Numbered from the stretch's first letter, positions 19,295 to 29,611 are shown. The stretch is DNA of 64,000 nucleotides from Colwellia sp. (GCA_002733765.1 NVWU01000019.1:515-64514); one strand, 5' to 3'. The notes: generated by a model from the letters alone, not told the origin. Made by a program: numbers and translations.

Positions 19295-19990
19295 GCTTAT
19301 TTTTAAAAAAACTTAGGATAGGTATAAGATATAAATGAATGATACTGACAAGGTGAATAACAAAAACGTAATATAAAGCAGGGGAATAAAAATAGGTGTT
19401 TTGACTAAAGGCTAAAAGGATATTTATTGAAGCCAAGCCCACGACTCAGATCAAATTATCTACCAGAACAAGACATTATTCGAAAACAGATTAGATTGTC
19501 ACATCGGATACTTTTTCTTTTGCCTCAATACATATAGAACCTAGATTTCTAAGTTTTACATTGTGTTTTTCTGTTGTGAAAATAACGAAATTTAATGGTG
19601 CAGCAATTGCCCCGTTTAAGATTGCTAGTTCAAAATGCTTATAATTATGCATAATTATATCTTATTGTTAGTTTGTAATTTCTGTTTATAAATTTGTTTA
19701 CTAATTGAAACGATATACTAGTTTGCAGGTGTTTCTGTTTTATTCTTAGACTAAAATGTGAGACTCAATTACCACCTAAGCCAGTGATAATAATTCTTCC
19801 AAAAATATTGGATACTATTCATAATTTTTTTGAAACTTGATATACTAGCGACGACTTATTCCAACTAAAATACAAGCTGGAATAAGTCCTTATATTTTCA
19901 TTAACCTGTAATAAAATCGAAGAGTAATATAAATAGATTAGCTTTAGTTGTAATGTGATAGCATCAACTTCACAACATATTTATCAGTGC
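19295..19990. other. intergenic with an 11-bp inverted repeat
   Basis: About 700 bases without a recognisable gene between the dead transposase and etfA. A perfect inverted repeat GACTTATTCCA (19853-19863) and TGGAATAAGTC (19878-19888) with a 14-base loop could end the etfA transcript, although no T-run follows. Confidence 0.55.
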
Positions 19991-20917
19991 TTACAACGCA
20001 TTCTCTAACTCAGGTAAAGCTTCAAATAGATCTGCAACGATACCGTAATCAGCAACTTGGAAGATGGGCGCCTCAGGATCTTTGTTGATCGCAACAATAA
20101 CTTTCGAGTCTTTCATACCCGCAAGATGTTGGATTGCACCAGAAATACCTACAGCAATGTATAAATCTGGCGCTACAATTTTTCCTGTTTGGCCTACTTG
20201 CATGTCATTAGGTACAAAGCCAGCGTCTACAGCAGCGCGTGATGCACCAATTGCAGCACCTAACTTGTCAGCAATACCATCTAATAACTTAAAGTTATCG
20301 CCATTTTGCATGCCACGGCCACCTGAAATAACTACGCTTGCTGCGCTTAAGTCTGGGCGTTCTGAAACAGTTAATTCATCACTTACATGGCTTGAAATAC
20401 CAGCATTTATCACATTATCTAGGTTTGTGATGTCTGCAGAGCCATCACAAGCAACGGGATTAAACCCTGTTGAACGAACGGTAATAACTTTTTTATCATC
20501 TAAACTTTGTACTGTTGCAATAGCATTACCTGCATAGATAGGACGCACAAATGTATCGGCACTTTCTACAGCAATAATGTCTGAAATTTGAGCCACATCT
20601 AATAAGGCTGCAACGCGAGGCATAAAGTTTTTTCCTGTCGTTAATGCGGTCGCCATAACAACGCTGTAATCAGCAGCTAATTCAGAGACTAATAAACTGA
20701 CGTTTTCAGCTAGTTGATGCTCATACGCTGTACTGTCTGCAACTACTACCTTTGCAATTCCATTAACTTTCGATGCCTTTTCTGCAACGGCTTGACAGTT
20801 ATGACCCACAACTAAAATAGTGATATCACCACCAATTTTTTGTGCCGCGGCAACTGTTTTTAATGTATCAATTTTTAACACATTATTATCGTGTTCTGCG
20901 TAAACTAAAATACTCAT
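19991..20917 (-). CDS. etfA: electron transfer flavoprotein alpha subunit
   Basis: FAD-carrying subunit of ETF, 308 aa. The C-terminal FAD domain shows SGGRGM (198-203), ASRAAVD (225-231), GQTGK (242-246) and GISGAIQH (257-264). ETF takes electrons from acyl-CoA dehydrogenases and hands them to ETF:quinone oxidoreductase. It overlaps etfB by 4 bases. Both are the last genes of a long minus-strand beta-oxidation operon, so this copy may serve mainly the acyl-CoA dehydrogenases encoded nearby. Confidence 0.96.
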   Translation of the reverse strand: MSILVYAEHDNNVLKIDTLKTVAAAQKIGGDITILVVGHNCQAVAEKASKVNGIAKVVVADSTAYEHQLAENVSLLVSELAADYSVVMATALTTGKNFMPRVAALLDVAQISDIIAVESADTFVRPIYAGNAIATVQSLDDKKVITVRSTGFNPVACDGSADITNLDNVINAGISSHVSDELTVSERPDLSAASVVISGGRGMQNGDNFKLLDGIADKLGAAIGASRAAVDAGFVPNDMQVGQTGKIVAPDLYIAVGISGAIQHLAGMKDSKVIVAINKDPEAPIFQVADYGIVADLFEALPELENAL

Positions 20918-21666
20918 GAGATCACCTTTGCTTCATTTTTTAACTTTTCAACTAATTCATCAATTGATTCAACAATGAGACCTGCTTCACGCTCTCTAGG
21001 TGGTGTAACTTTTAACAAGTTGGTACGTGCCGTTAAATCAATACCAAAATCAGCAGCCGATTTTACTTCTAATGGCTTACGCTTAGCTTTCATTATGTTC
21101 GGTAAAGATGCGTAACGGGGTTCATTTAAACGTAAGTCAGTAGTAATAATCGCGGGTAAGTTAAGCGAAATTGTTTGTAAACCACCGTCTACTTCACGTG
21201 TTACGTTAACTTTGCTCTCTTCAACCTTAACTTCAGAGGCGAAAGTACCTTGTGCTAAACCTGTTAATGCTGCAAGCATTTGACCTGTTTGGTTGTTATC
21301 GCTATCGATAGATTGTTTACCTAAGATAACCAATTGAGGTTGCTCTTCTTCAACAACTTTTTGCAGTAATTTAGCAATATTTAACGCGTCTAAGTTTTGG
21401 TCTGTTTCAATTTGTATCGCGCGGTCGGCGCCAAGAGCGAGTGCTGTTCTAAGTTGCTCTTGGCAACTTTTATCACCAATAGAAATAACAATAACTTCAG
21501 TTGCTGTGCCTGCTTCTTTAAGGCGAACAGCTTCTTCTACGGCTATTTCACAAAATGGATTGATTGCCATTTTAACGTTAGCTAAATCAACGTTTGAATT
21601 ATCAGGTTTAACGCGTACTTTGACGTTATAATCAATGACACGTTTGATGGGTACTAGTACTTTCAT
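20914..21666 (-). CDS. etfB: electron transfer flavoprotein beta subunit
   Basis: AMP-binding ETF subunit of 250 aa starting [20 protein letters not shown], with the family region [17 protein letters not shown] and the AMP site in [20 protein letters not shown]. The stretch [20 protein letters not shown] contains the recognition-loop leucine region that docks to acyl-CoA dehydrogenases. The ATGA overlap with etfA ensures equal expression. The gene follows two thioesterase genes on the same strand. Confidence 0.96.
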   Translation of the reverse strand: MKVLVPIKRVIDYNVKVRVKPDNSNVDLANVKMAINPFCEIAVEEAVRLKEAGTATEVIVISIGDKSCQEQLRTALALGADRAIQIETDQNLDALNIAKLLQKVVEEEQPQLVILGKQSIDSDNNQTGQMLAALTGLAQGTFASEVKVEESKVNVTREVDGGLQTISLNLPAIITTDLRLNEPRYASLPNIMKAKRKPLEVKSAADFGIDLTARTNLLKVTPPREREAGLIVESIDELVEKLKNEAKVIS

Positions 21667-21724
21667 TAGATTTACTACTCCTCTATGGATTATCCGTTAA
21701 GATTTCCGTTGTTAGTTTTTTAAT

Positions 21725-22162
21725 TTATTCACTATTATGTGTCAATTCTTTTTCTAATAAAGTGAATGCTGCATTAGAAAGGTTAATCTTGCTTTGCATT
21801 TTATGGCTAAAGGAAACAATAATACTTTTACTTTTAGCCGCAACTTTTTGATGTGTTTCACTATAAATAATTTGACTTAAAGTAAACCTATCTTTGCTTA
21901 GTTTCTCGACTTTGGTCGCAATGATAATATTATCAGGATAGGTAAGGGGAAACTTAAACTGGCAATCGATATATGCAATAACAAAACCAAGCTTAGCTTG
22001 CCCAAGCGCAGATCTAATATGACTATCCGTAAAAAATTTAACCCTACCTTCTTCATAGTAACGAAAATAATTACTGTTATTTACATGTCCTAACATATCC
22101 ATATCTCCCCATCTAATGGGGTGCTTTAGTTGATGAGGGTAATGATATAATTGATCGTTCAA
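21725..22162 (-). CDS. acyl-CoA thioesterase, 4HBT/YbgC-like hotdog
   Basis: Hotdog-fold thioesterase of 145 aa. The signature HPIRWGDMDMLGHVNNSNYF at about residues 15-34 carries the catalytic aspartate D20 or D22 and matches the 4-hydroxybenzoyl-CoA thioesterase/YbgC family; YYEEGRVKFF follows on the hotdog helix. It would hydrolyse an acyl-CoA formed in the surrounding pathway, relieving CoA trapping. Substrate unknown. It lies between the PaaI-like and etfB genes with 58-base gaps and probably shares their transcript. Confidence 0.85.
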   Translation of the reverse strand: MNDQLYHYPHQLKHPIRWGDMDMLGHVNNSNYFRYYEEGRVKFFTDSHIRSALGQAKLGFVIAYIDCQFKFPLTYPDNIIIATKVEKLSKDRFTLSQIIYSETHQKVAAKSKSIIVSFSHKMQSKINLSNAAFTLLEKELTHNSE

Positions 22163-22220
22163 AAAAAGTCTCCTCTTTTATGATAATGTGTTAATTGTGT
22201 GACTATACGTTAGAATTGGG

Positions 22221-22619
22221 TTACTCCTTTCTATAACGAAATACTCCTTGCCCTGAAGCAATTAAATTGTCATAAGAATCGTATACATCGGCAGAACCAT
22301 AATAGATATTTCGACCAGAAGCAGTAACTCTTCCAATAGCAAAAAGCTTATTGGATTGTGCTTGGCCTAAAAAATTAATGTTTAAAGATAAAGTTAATGA
22401 TTTTTTATAGTCCAGAAGATCTTCGCTATATGCCCCTGATAATGCAGTTGCAGCATCCAATAATGCAGATGTAAAGCCGCCATGGGGAATACCTGAACGA
22501 TTTAGATGTTCAGGCTTAAGCTCAACACTTATTTTAATATAATTTTCTTGCCATTCTTCAATCACAAAACCTAAGTGATCATTAAAGGGAGGCATTTTTT
22601 TTTGTGCCCAAGGTTTCAT
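22221..22619 (-). CDS. PaaI-like hotdog thioesterase
   Basis: A 132-aa hotdog protein of the PaaI/ACOT13 type. The motif LNRSGIPHGGFTSALLDAAT at about residues 39-58 contains HGG and the downstream acidic residue used for catalysis in this group. PaaI-type enzymes clear stalled ring-hydroxylated or alicyclic CoA thioesters. Its position in the beta-oxidation operon, next to a second thioesterase, suggests a release or proofreading role. Substrate not determinable. Confidence 0.85.
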   Translation of the reverse strand: MKPWAQKKMPPFNDHLGFVIEEWQENYIKISVELKPEHLNRSGIPHGGFTSALLDAATALSGAYSEDLLDYKKSLTLSLNINFLGQAQSNKLFAIGRVTASGRNIYYGSADVYDSYDNLIASGQGVFRYRKE

Positions 22620-22628
22620 TTTATACTC

Positions 22629-23363
22629 TCACTTTCTGCTTCTTGCGGCTTGAGATTCTTCACTTTGAAGTAACTTATTGAAAATTACTAACTCATTTTT
22701 AATAACATCATTAAGTATTGTATGCTGAGTTGCTTTAAGGAGTTTTTTTGTCGTACGCAAGGCATTTTGAGGTTTGATCGCTAAGGCTTTTGCTTTGGTT
22801 AAGGCAAAATCAAATACTCCAGATTTGTCTATTTTCTGATTGACTATACCGAAATCAATAGCTGTTTCCGTATTAAAAGCATCGCACAGCATTAATATTT
22901 CAGTGGCTTTACGATAACCAGCTAACTGAGGAACAAGCAAGCTTGACCCTCCTTCGGGGCAAACACCTAAATCGACGAAAGGCATTTTAAAATAAGTTTC
23001 TGATGCATAAACAAAATCAAAATGAAGTAACATGGTTACTCCTATACCAATGGCAACGCCAGATACTGCTCCGACGATCGGTTTTGGGTAGTTATGTAGT
23101 TCATATAATAAAATTGATGCAGGTGATACTTTATTAGGATCACGACTATCGAAATCTTTTAGATCATTACCCGCTGAAAACGCATCATTCGTCCCGTGTA
23201 TAAGTACTACTTTAATACTTTCATCGGAAACGCTATCTTTCAGTGCTTCAGCCATAGCATGATACATTAAGTTGTTTAACGCATTTTTTTTCTCTGGACG
23301 ATAAATACCTATATGTAATACACCACTATCCTTATGAATTAATATATTTTCTTGATATTTCAT
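22629..23363 (-). CDS. enoyl-CoA hydratase/isomerase family protein
   Basis: Crotonase-fold protein of 244 aa. The first oxyanion segment is AFSAGNDLKDF at about residues 61-71 and the second is SGVAIGIGVTMLLHFDFVYA. The third motif, LGVCPEGGSS, has one glutamate at the place of the second catalytic acid of hydratases, whereas the first position (after GIG) is not acidic, so it may be an isomerase (ECI/PaaG-like) rather than a hydratase. It is in the same operon as the PimF-like enzyme. It is a weak candidate for the missing cyclohex-1-ene-1-carboxyl-CoA hydratase; similarity to BadK is only at family level. Confidence 0.8.
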   Translation of the reverse strand: MKYQENILIHKDSGVLHIGIYRPEKKNALNNLMYHAMAEALKDSVSDESIKVVLIHGTNDAFSAGNDLKDFDSRDPNKVSPASILLYELHNYPKPIVGAVSGVAIGIGVTMLLHFDFVYASETYFKMPFVDLGVCPEGGSSLLVPQLAGYRKATEILMLCDAFNTETAIDFGIVNQKIDKSGVFDFALTKAKALAIKPQNALRTTKKLLKATQHTILNDVIKNELVIFNKLLQSEESQAARSRK

Positions 23364-23374
23364 ATTTGCTGTAC

Positions 23375-24352
23375 CTATTTATTATTCAGACGGTTTAAAC
23401 GACAGAGAGCCAAATCATATTCTGTTTTAAAGCGTTCAACGATAGTAGATACATCAGTAATATCTGCAATACTGCCTAATCCTTGACCTGCACCCCAAAT
23501 GTCTTTCCAAGCCTTAGGTTTACTACTGCCAGAGGAGCCAAATTTCATTTGATTTTTATTGCCTCCTGCTAAATTATCAGGATCTAAGCCCGCATTAGAA
23601 ATACTCGGCTTGAGATAGTTTCCATTAATGCCAGTAAATAATGAGCTATAAACAATATCTTTCGCACTATGTTCAACTAACATGTTTTTATATTCTTGAT
23701 CAGCATTAGCTTCTTTGGTTGCAATAAAGCGCGTTCCTATATAGGCAAAGTCAGCACCTAAAGCCTGTGCTGACAGTATAGATGCACCATTAGCAATGGA
23801 GCCAGATAACGCAATAGGGCCATCAAAAATTTTTTTTATTTCACTAACTAAAGCAAAAGGACTTAACGTACCCGCATGGCCACCTGCGCCAGCACACACT
23901 AGGACTAAACCATCTACACCAGCTTCTATTGCTTTTTCAGCATGACGAACATTAATAACATCGTGAAAAATAATGCCACCATAAGCATGAATACGTTTGA
24001 CTAATTTAGCATCTAAAGCGCGTAAGCTTGTAATAATGACCGGCACCATATATTCAATACAAGTATTTACATCATCCTCTAAACGGTCATTGCTCTTATG
24101 AACAATTAAATTAACCGCATATGGGGCAACGATCGCGTTAGGGTTATCGACCTGATACTGATCTAACTCAGTTTTGATTGTTGTTAGCCATTCACCAAGT
24201 AATGATTGAGGACGCGCATTTAGTGCCGGAAAAGATCCTACAATACCTGCTTTACATTCTGCGATAACTAACTCTGGTCCCGAAATGATGAACATAGGAG
24301 CACTGATGATAGGTAAATATAATTTATTTTGTAACGTTTTTGGAATTGACAT
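23375..24352 (-). CDS. nitronate monooxygenase-like FMN protein
   Basis: A 325-aa TIM-barrel flavoprotein of the nitropropane dioxygenase/NPD family. It starts with KLYLPIISAPMFIISGPELV, and the phosphate-binding region reads VDGLVLVCAGAGGHAGTLSP and later ALGADFAYIGTRFIAT. Relatives include nitronate monooxygenases, FabK-type enoyl reductases and flavin reductases of uncertain role. Members frequently appear inside fatty-acid or dicarboxylate catabolic operons, as here, where an oxidoreductase role on an acyl-CoA is possible. Specific function unknown. Confidence 0.78.
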   Translation of the reverse strand: MSIPKTLQNKLYLPIISAPMFIISGPELVIAECKAGIVGSFPALNARPQSLLGEWLTTIKTELDQYQVDNPNAIVAPYAVNLIVHKSNDRLEDDVNTCIEYMVPVIITSLRALDAKLVKRIHAYGGIIFHDVINVRHAEKAIEAGVDGLVLVCAGAGGHAGTLSPFALVSEIKKIFDGPIALSGSIANGASILSAQALGADFAYIGTRFIATKEANADQEYKNMLVEHSAKDIVYSSLFTGINGNYLKPSISNAGLDPDNLAGGNKNQMKFGSSGSSKPKAWKDIWGAGQGLGSIADITDVSTIVERFKTEYDLALCRLNRLNNK

Positions 24353-24433
24353 ATGACTCCCTAAAATATATTCGATGTGATGAAAAAAAATTGGTTATGC
24401 TATAAAACGGACATAACTAATTTTATAACTCGT

Positions 24434-26530
24434 TTAGCTGTTGGCCCACTGGCTTAAGGTTTTTTCTTCTGCGACAAGTTGTTTTAATAACTTTGCAGGT
24501 TGCCAAAACGCTTCACCGTAACGGGAGCCAAACTCACAAATGGTTTGATAAACTTTTTCTAAACCAATGGTATCAGCATAAAACATTGGACCCCCTCGGT
24601 AGGCTGGAAATCCATAACCGAATACGTAAACTACGTCAATATCACTAGGGCGTTGTGCAATACCTTCCTCAAGTATTTTAAAACCTTCGTTGATCAAAGC
24701 AAAAGTCAAACGCTCTAAAATAGTAACGTCATCTATTTTTTTGCGTTTAACGCCTTTATTTTTGGCTTGTGCTTTAATCACCTCAAGTACTACAGGGTCA
24801 GCAATACGTTGTCTAGTTTCGGGATCATATTTGTAATAGCCAGCACCAGTTTTCTGACCTAAACGGCCCATCTCATATAAAGCATCCGCAATACAATAGG
24901 TTCTGGCATCACCCTTTTCTTCATCAGTTAAGCCTTCGCGCGCTTTATAGCCAATATCTATTCCCGCTAAATCGGCAACCGCTAATGGCCCCATTGCCAT
25001 CCCAAAGCTTTGCATGACGGTGTCTATATCTTGAGGTGTTGAGCCTTCAAGTAAACATAATTGAGCTTCACGAGCATATTGGCGCAACATGCGGTTACCA
25101 ATAAATCCATAACTAACTCGAGATAAAACAGGGACTTTTTTTATCGTTTTAGCTATGGCCATTGATACCTCTAATACTTTATCGGACGTTTTATCGCAAC
25201 GTATTATTTCAAGTAATTTCATTACATTAGCAGGGCTAAAAAAATGAAGACCAATAACATCTTGAGGTCGAGAAGTTGACTCTGCAATTAAATTTACGTC
25301 TTGATAAGAAGTATTACTCGCTAAAATAGTGCCTTGCTTACACACTTTATCGAGCTTAGCGAATACTTGTTTTTTGATGTCTAGGTTTTCAAAAACTGCT
25401 TCAATAACCAAATCCATTTCAGCTAAATCATTATAATCGGTTGTGCCTGTAATCAGTGCTTGACGTTGAGCAGCAAGCTCAGTAGTCAATTTACCTTTAT
25501 TAACGGTCATCGCGTAATTTTTAGCGATAATATCTTTACCGCGTTGCAATGCTTCATCGTTAATTTCAAGTAAAGTAACGGGGATACCAACATTAACAAA
25601 GTTCATTGCAATGCCACCTCCCATTGTACCGCCACCAATAATACCCACTCGTTTAATATCTTTTAGCTGAGAGCCTTTTGGTAAACCTTTTATTTTTGAA
25701 GACATTCTTTCGGCAAAAAACATATGACGTAATGAAGCAGACTGTGGTGATTGCATGCACTCTACAAATAGCGTTCGTTCAATTTTAATACCTTCATTAA
25801 AAGGTTTGTTCAATGCAGCTTCAATACACTCAACAATACGCTGCGGTGCTTCTTGTCCGCGAAACCGTTTACTTAATTTTTCTCTAAATTCAACGAAAAA
25901 TTCAGCTGAAGAGTTTTCTTTATCAACGTCTAAATCCCTTACTCTTTTAAGCACCGCACCTTGTGCAATTACTTCTTTGGCAAAATCTAGTGCAGCGGTA
26001 AGTAAATTACCTTCAATCACTTTATCAATTAAACCCATACTTAGCGCTTTAGCGGCCGTAATGGGCGTGCCAGTAGTAATTAAGTCAAGTGCGGCTTTAA
26101 CACCGGCTAACCTTGGTACTCTTTGTGTTCCACCTGCACCAGGTAACAGACCTAGCTTAACTTCAGGTAAGCCAACTTGAGCGGTAGACAATGCACAACG
26201 ATAGTGACAAGCCAGCGCAGTTTCTAATCCTCCACCAAGTGCTGTTCCATGAATCGCGGCAATAATAGGTTTTTGAGATGCTTCGACAAGATCAAGAAGT
26301 TCAGGTAATGAAGGATACACAGGTTGTTTACCAAACTCTGAGATGTCTGCTCCAGCAATAAATGTACGTCCCTCGCAGATCAAAATTAACGCTAAAGATG
26401 CATCATTTTGTGCTTGTGTAACCGCATCCAGAATACCTAAACGTAATGCCTGAGAAAGCGCGTTAACTGGCGGGTGATTTAAACGAATAACACCGATATC
26501 ACCTTCTAATTGATAACTAACAATTGTCAT
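24434..26530 (-). CDS. pimF: bifunctional enoyl-CoA hydratase/3-hydroxyacyl-CoA dehydrogenase, PimF-like
   Basis: Multifunctional beta-oxidation enzyme of 698 aa. The N-terminal crotonase domain has GTALGGGLETAL (E103) and LPEVKLGLLPGAGGTQR (E123), the two hydratase glutamates. The NAD-binding dehydrogenase domain starts at GIIGGGTMGGG (296-306) and carries the catalytic histidine in GLHFFSPANVMKLLE; two C-terminal domains follow. It hydrates an enoyl-CoA and oxidises the 3-hydroxyacyl-CoA. The length and the ligase-thiolase-PimF order match the dicarboxylate (pimeloyl-CoA) operon of Rhodopseudomonas palustris better than FadB/FadJ, which form a complex with FadA/FadI. The Pim name is inference from context. 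Confidence 0.85.
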   Translation of the reverse strand: MTIVSYQLEGDIGVIRLNHPPVNALSQALRLGILDAVTQAQNDASLALILICEGRTFIAGADISEFGKQPVYPSLPELLDLVEASQKPIIAAIHGTALGGGLETALACHYRCALSTAQVGLPEVKLGLLPGAGGTQRVPRLAGVKAALDLITTGTPITAAKALSMGLIDKVIEGNLLTAALDFAKEVIAQGAVLKRVRDLDVDKENSSAEFFVEFREKLSKRFRGQEAPQRIVECIEAALNKPFNEGIKIERTLFVECMQSPQSASLRHMFFAERMSSKIKGLPKGSQLKDIKRVGIIGGGTMGGGIAMNFVNVGIPVTLLEINDEALQRGKDIIAKNYAMTVNKGKLTTELAAQRQALITGTTDYNDLAEMDLVIEAVFENLDIKKQVFAKLDKVCKQGTILASNTSYQDVNLIAESTSRPQDVIGLHFFSPANVMKLLEIIRCDKTSDKVLEVSMAIAKTIKKVPVLSRVSYGFIGNRMLRQYAREAQLCLLEGSTPQDIDTVMQSFGMAMGPLAVADLAGIDIGYKAREGLTDEEKGDARTYCIADALYEMGRLGQKTGAGYYKYDPETRQRIADPVVLEVIKAQAKNKGVKRKKIDDVTILERLTFALINEGFKILEEGIAQRPSDIDVVYVFGYGFPAYRGGPMFYADTIGLEKVYQTICEFGSRYGEAFWQPAKLLKQLVAEEKTLSQWANS

Positions 26531-26555
26531 AAACTAATTCCTTACTTTTAGAAAG

Positions 26556-27755
26556 TTAAACACGCTCAATGACTACAGCGATACCTTGACCAATACCAAT
26601 ACACATTGTCGCTAATGCATATCGACCACCCGTTTTTTCTAATTGGCGTAATGCCGTCATCATAATACGAGTACCACTTGCCCCCAAAGGATGACCAATC
26701 GCAATCGCCCCACCATTTTGATTAACACGAGGATCATCAAAAGCAATACCGAGTTGTTTCATGCAACCTAGTGCTTGTACTGCAAATGCTTCATTAAATT
26801 CTAAAACATCCATATCCGCTAGCGTTAAACCCGCCCTTGTTAATGCTTTTTGTGAAGCAGGTACTGGCCCTAAGCCCATAACACGTGGTGCTACACCTGC
26901 AATGGCACCGGCAATGATTTTACCGCGAGGTTTAATACCCGATTTTTCACCCACTTCTTTACTACCAATAATCATTGCAGAAGCGCCGTCGTTAATGCCT
27001 GAAGCATTACCCGCGGTAACTACGCCATCAAATAATGGTCGTAATTTACCTAGTGCTGCTGTTGTTGAAGATGGACGTGGATGTTCATCAGTTGATATTG
27101 AAAGTGCTGGCTTCTTACGACCTTGTGAAACATCAATTGGAATGATCTCATCGTTAAAATATCCAGCTACTTTCGCCGCTTCATATTTAGTTTGAGAGGC
27201 CGCCGCAAATGCATCACATTCTTCTCTGCTAATATTTAAAATACTCGCAATATTGTCTGCCGTTTCAGGCATTGAATGACCGCCATACTTTTTAATGATT
27301 TCTGGGTTAGTAAAGCGAGCACCCATTGTTGTATCAAACATTTCTTGCTGTCTAGTAAAAGCTGAGCTTGCTTTAGCTAAAACAAAAGGAGCGCGACTCA
27401 TCGATTCAACGCCACAAGCAACAAATAATTCCCCTTCATTTGTTTTTACACACCTAGCTGCATCCAATGCTGCAGCTAGGCTTGAACCACACAAACGGTT
27501 AATAGTTAAACCGCCGCTCTCTATCGGCAAGCCAGCTAATAGTCCGGCAAAGCGAGCTACATTTCGGCTATCTTCACCCGCCTGATTCGCATTACCGGCA
27601 ATCACATCTTCATAAAGACTTAAATCAAAATCGTTGCGTTGTACTAAGGTTTTTATAAGGTGCGCAAGCATATCATCTGGTCGAACAGAAGATAAAACGC
27701 CTCCATGACGTCCAAATGCGGTTCTTGCGGCATCATATATATATGCATCTTTCAT
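26556..27755 (-). CDS. pimB: acetyl-CoA acyltransferase (thiolase), PimB/PcaF-like
   Basis: Thiolase of 399 aa that cleaves a 3-ketoacyl-CoA with CoA. The nucleophile C89 lies in INRLCGSSLAAAL, the catalytic histidine in NEAFAVQALG and in GGAIAIGHPLGASGTR, and the second cysteine in ATMCIGIGQG. Wording such as EDSRNVARFAGLLAGLP is typical of the PcaF/PaaJ/PimB group that handles dicarboxyl-CoA substrates. It is flanked within 30 bases by the CoA-ligase and PimF-like genes. Predicted step: 3-oxopimeloyl-CoA to glutaryl-CoA plus acetyl-CoA. Confidence 0.88.
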   Translation of the reverse strand: MKDAYIYDAARTAFGRHGGVLSSVRPDDMLAHLIKTLVQRNDFDLSLYEDVIAGNANQAGEDSRNVARFAGLLAGLPIESGGLTINRLCGSSLAAALDAARCVKTNEGELFVACGVESMSRAPFVLAKASSAFTRQQEMFDTTMGARFTNPEIIKKYGGHSMPETADNIASILNISREECDAFAAASQTKYEAAKVAGYFNDEIIPIDVSQGRKKPALSISTDEHPRPSSTTAALGKLRPLFDGVVTAGNASGINDGASAMIIGSKEVGEKSGIKPRGKIIAGAIAGVAPRVMGLGPVPASQKALTRAGLTLADMDVLEFNEAFAVQALGCMKQLGIAFDDPRVNQNGGAIAIGHPLGASGTRIMMTALRQLEKTGGRYALATMCIGIGQGIAVVIERV

Positions 27756-27763
27756 ATTTTTCC

Positions 27764-29611
27764 TTATGAATTTATATAATTAACTAAGACTGGAAAGGCG
27801 ATTAACAATTTAGCGACTATCTCTTTGTCTTGTGTATTTGATAATTGAATGTTTACAACCTGGCCTTTTTCTGGATCAAATACTGATTCAACTTGGGCCG
27901 TGATTTTATTTGTTTCAAACAAAGTATTAATACTGAATTCTGTTGCATTATTACGTAATAATGGTTTGAAAATTTTCCCTACAGCAGTTAACGGTATGCT
28001 ATCGAGTATTTCGATACGTTTAGGAATTGCAGCTCTTTCGCTAATATGCTCTTGGCAATGTAAAAGTAATTCAGATGAAGTAGTTTTTTTCTTATTTTCT
28101 ACAACTACATAGGCAACAGGTACCTCTCCTGAATGAGCGTCAGGTTGACCTATAGCAACCGATTGGATGACACCAGGATGCGCCATTAAGACATCTTCAA
28201 TTATCTGTGGATCAATATTATGACCTCCACGGATAATCAAATCTTTTGCTCTACCAGTCAGCTGTATATGTCCTAACTCATTAATGACACCTAAATCACC
28301 AGTATTGAACCACTCATTTTCGATCCATGCGCCATCATTATCACTTTCATTCAAATAACCTTGAAAGATATTAGGACCTTTTACCAAAATAATGCCAGGT
28401 TCATTAGTTGCACAAATACGGCTAATTTTATTATCAATGAGTTCAACAGCAATCACGCGGGAATATGGTATGCCATTGCCAACGGCAACCCCGTTAACAT
28501 CATAGTCAGGCAATACTCTAGCAATTAAACAGGATGACTCTGTCATGCCATAACCATTGGTCACATTGCAATTAAACTTTTGCTGAAAAGATAATTTTAA
28601 TTCAATAGGTAAGGGCGCTGAACCGCAGGCAGCATGCTCAAAACAGGTAATATCAATTTTTTCATCCTGTTGTTGCAATAAAACAGACATGATGGTGGGT
28701 ACGGTAGGGAACCAGCACACTTGATATTTATTAACAAAATACCACCAATTCTTCACCGTATTTTGGCTTCTAAATCCTTCGGGGGTCATAATAACAACCG
28801 TACGACCTGCACAAAATATTGCTAAGCTCGCGGCAATAACACCAAAGACATGGAATAATGGTAATGCATTTAAAACGGCGGATTTACCATGAGATGTATT
28901 AAATTCTGCATAAATTTGAACAACAAAACTAATATTGTCATGAGATATTTTTGCAATTTTTGGGTGGCCTGTTGTTCCTCCTGTATGGAAGTACATCGCA
29001 ATATCATCACCCTTAGGTTGTAAATATTGCGCCAATCTCTCACTAGGTTGGGTAGATATAGCACTATTAAAATTAGTAATGGTTAATTTTTTATTACTGA
29101 TATCACCATTGGTATTATCGAGTACAAGTATATGTTCAAGTGATGGAACGCGTTCAATAATCTCATGAACTTTTTTACCTAATTCAGTTGTATCATCAAG
29201 CGAAACAGTTACTAATAGCTTTGTTTTTACCTCATTTAAAATTTCAACAATATGATCAACTTGTAAAAGGTAGTTAATAGGGTTGGCAATTCCCACAACT
29301 TGGGAAGCCCACATACTAAGGTGGGTTTCAGTCAAATTGGGAAGTAAAATAGATACAACATCTGTACGTTTAACGCCTAGTGTTTTATAAAGGTTTGCTG
29401 TTTGATTAATTTTCTTGGCTAAAATAGAAAAAGTTAGTTTTTTGGCTACCTCATCTCTAGAAGCCGTTAAGTGCTCAGCTATGGCTATATCCCCAGAATA
29501 TTCCTCTGCAGCATGGCAAATTACATCGTATGTTGTTCTACAATGATATCGGTCTTGGTAGCCTATTTCTTCTAAATTAGCGATTAACTCTAATTCTGTT
29601 GGTTTGGACAT
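27764..29611 (-). CDS. acyl-CoA synthetase (AMP-forming), PimA-like
   Basis: Adenylate-forming CoA ligase of 615 aa. The phosphate loop is HTGGTTGHPK at residues 209-218, with ALPLFHVFG, NGYGMTES, NTGDLG and GRAKDLIIRGGHNI in the usual order; the C-terminal catalytic lysine is in TAVGKIFKP. It is longer than many ligases, with about 50 extra residues after that lysine. It is the first gene of a minus-strand operon (ligase, thiolase, PimF-like, NPD, crotonase, two thioesterases, EtfB, EtfA). A dicarboxylate or alicyclic acid is a reasonable guess for the substrate, but the sequence also fits a general medium-chain ligase. Confidence 0.85.
   Translation of the reverse strand: MSKPTELELIANLEEIGYQDRYHCRTTYDVICHAAEEYSGDIAIAEHLTASRDEVAKKLTFSILAKKINQTANLYKTLGVKRTDVVSILLPNLTETHLSMWASQVVGIANPINYLLQVDHIVEILNEVKTKLLVTVSLDDTTELGKKVHEIIERVPSLEHILVLDNTNGDISNKKLTITNFNSAISTQPSERLAQYLQPKGDDIAMYFHTGGTTGHPKIAKISHDNISFVVQIYAEFNTSHGKSAVLNALPLFHVFGVIAASLAIFCAGRTVVIMTPEGFRSQNTVKNWWYFVNKYQVCWFPTVPTIMSVLLQQQDEKIDITCFEHAACGSAPLPIELKLSFQQKFNCNVTNGYGMTESSCLIARVLPDYDVNGVAVGNGIPYSRVIAVELIDNKISRICATNEPGIILVKGPNIFQGYLNESDNDGAWIENEWFNTGDLGVINELGHIQLTGRAKDLIIRGGHNIDPQIIEDVLMAHPGVIQSVAIGQPDAHSGEVPVAYVVVENKKKTTSSELLLHCQEHISERAAIPKRIEILDSIPLTAVGKIFKPLLRNNATEFSINTLFETNKITAQVESVFDPEKGQVVNIQLSNTQDKEIVAKLLIAFPVLVNYINS

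Noticed and set aside
20064-20537. 157-codon open frame antisense to etfA
   Set aside because: Shadow frame created by the codon bias of etfA; no motif or ribosome site.
22629-23363. Crotonase as BadK
   Set aside because: It lacks the GGGxE glutamate expected of a hydratase at the first acid position and resembles isomerase-type members; kept as a generic family call.
24434-26530. FadB or FadJ assignment
   Set aside because: No FadA/FadI partner order; the shorter domain layout and neighbours fit a PimF-type stand-alone enzyme better.
25755-27585. Long open frames antisense to the PimF-like and thiolase genes
   Set aside because: Ser/Pro-rich antisense shadows of well-defined enzymes.
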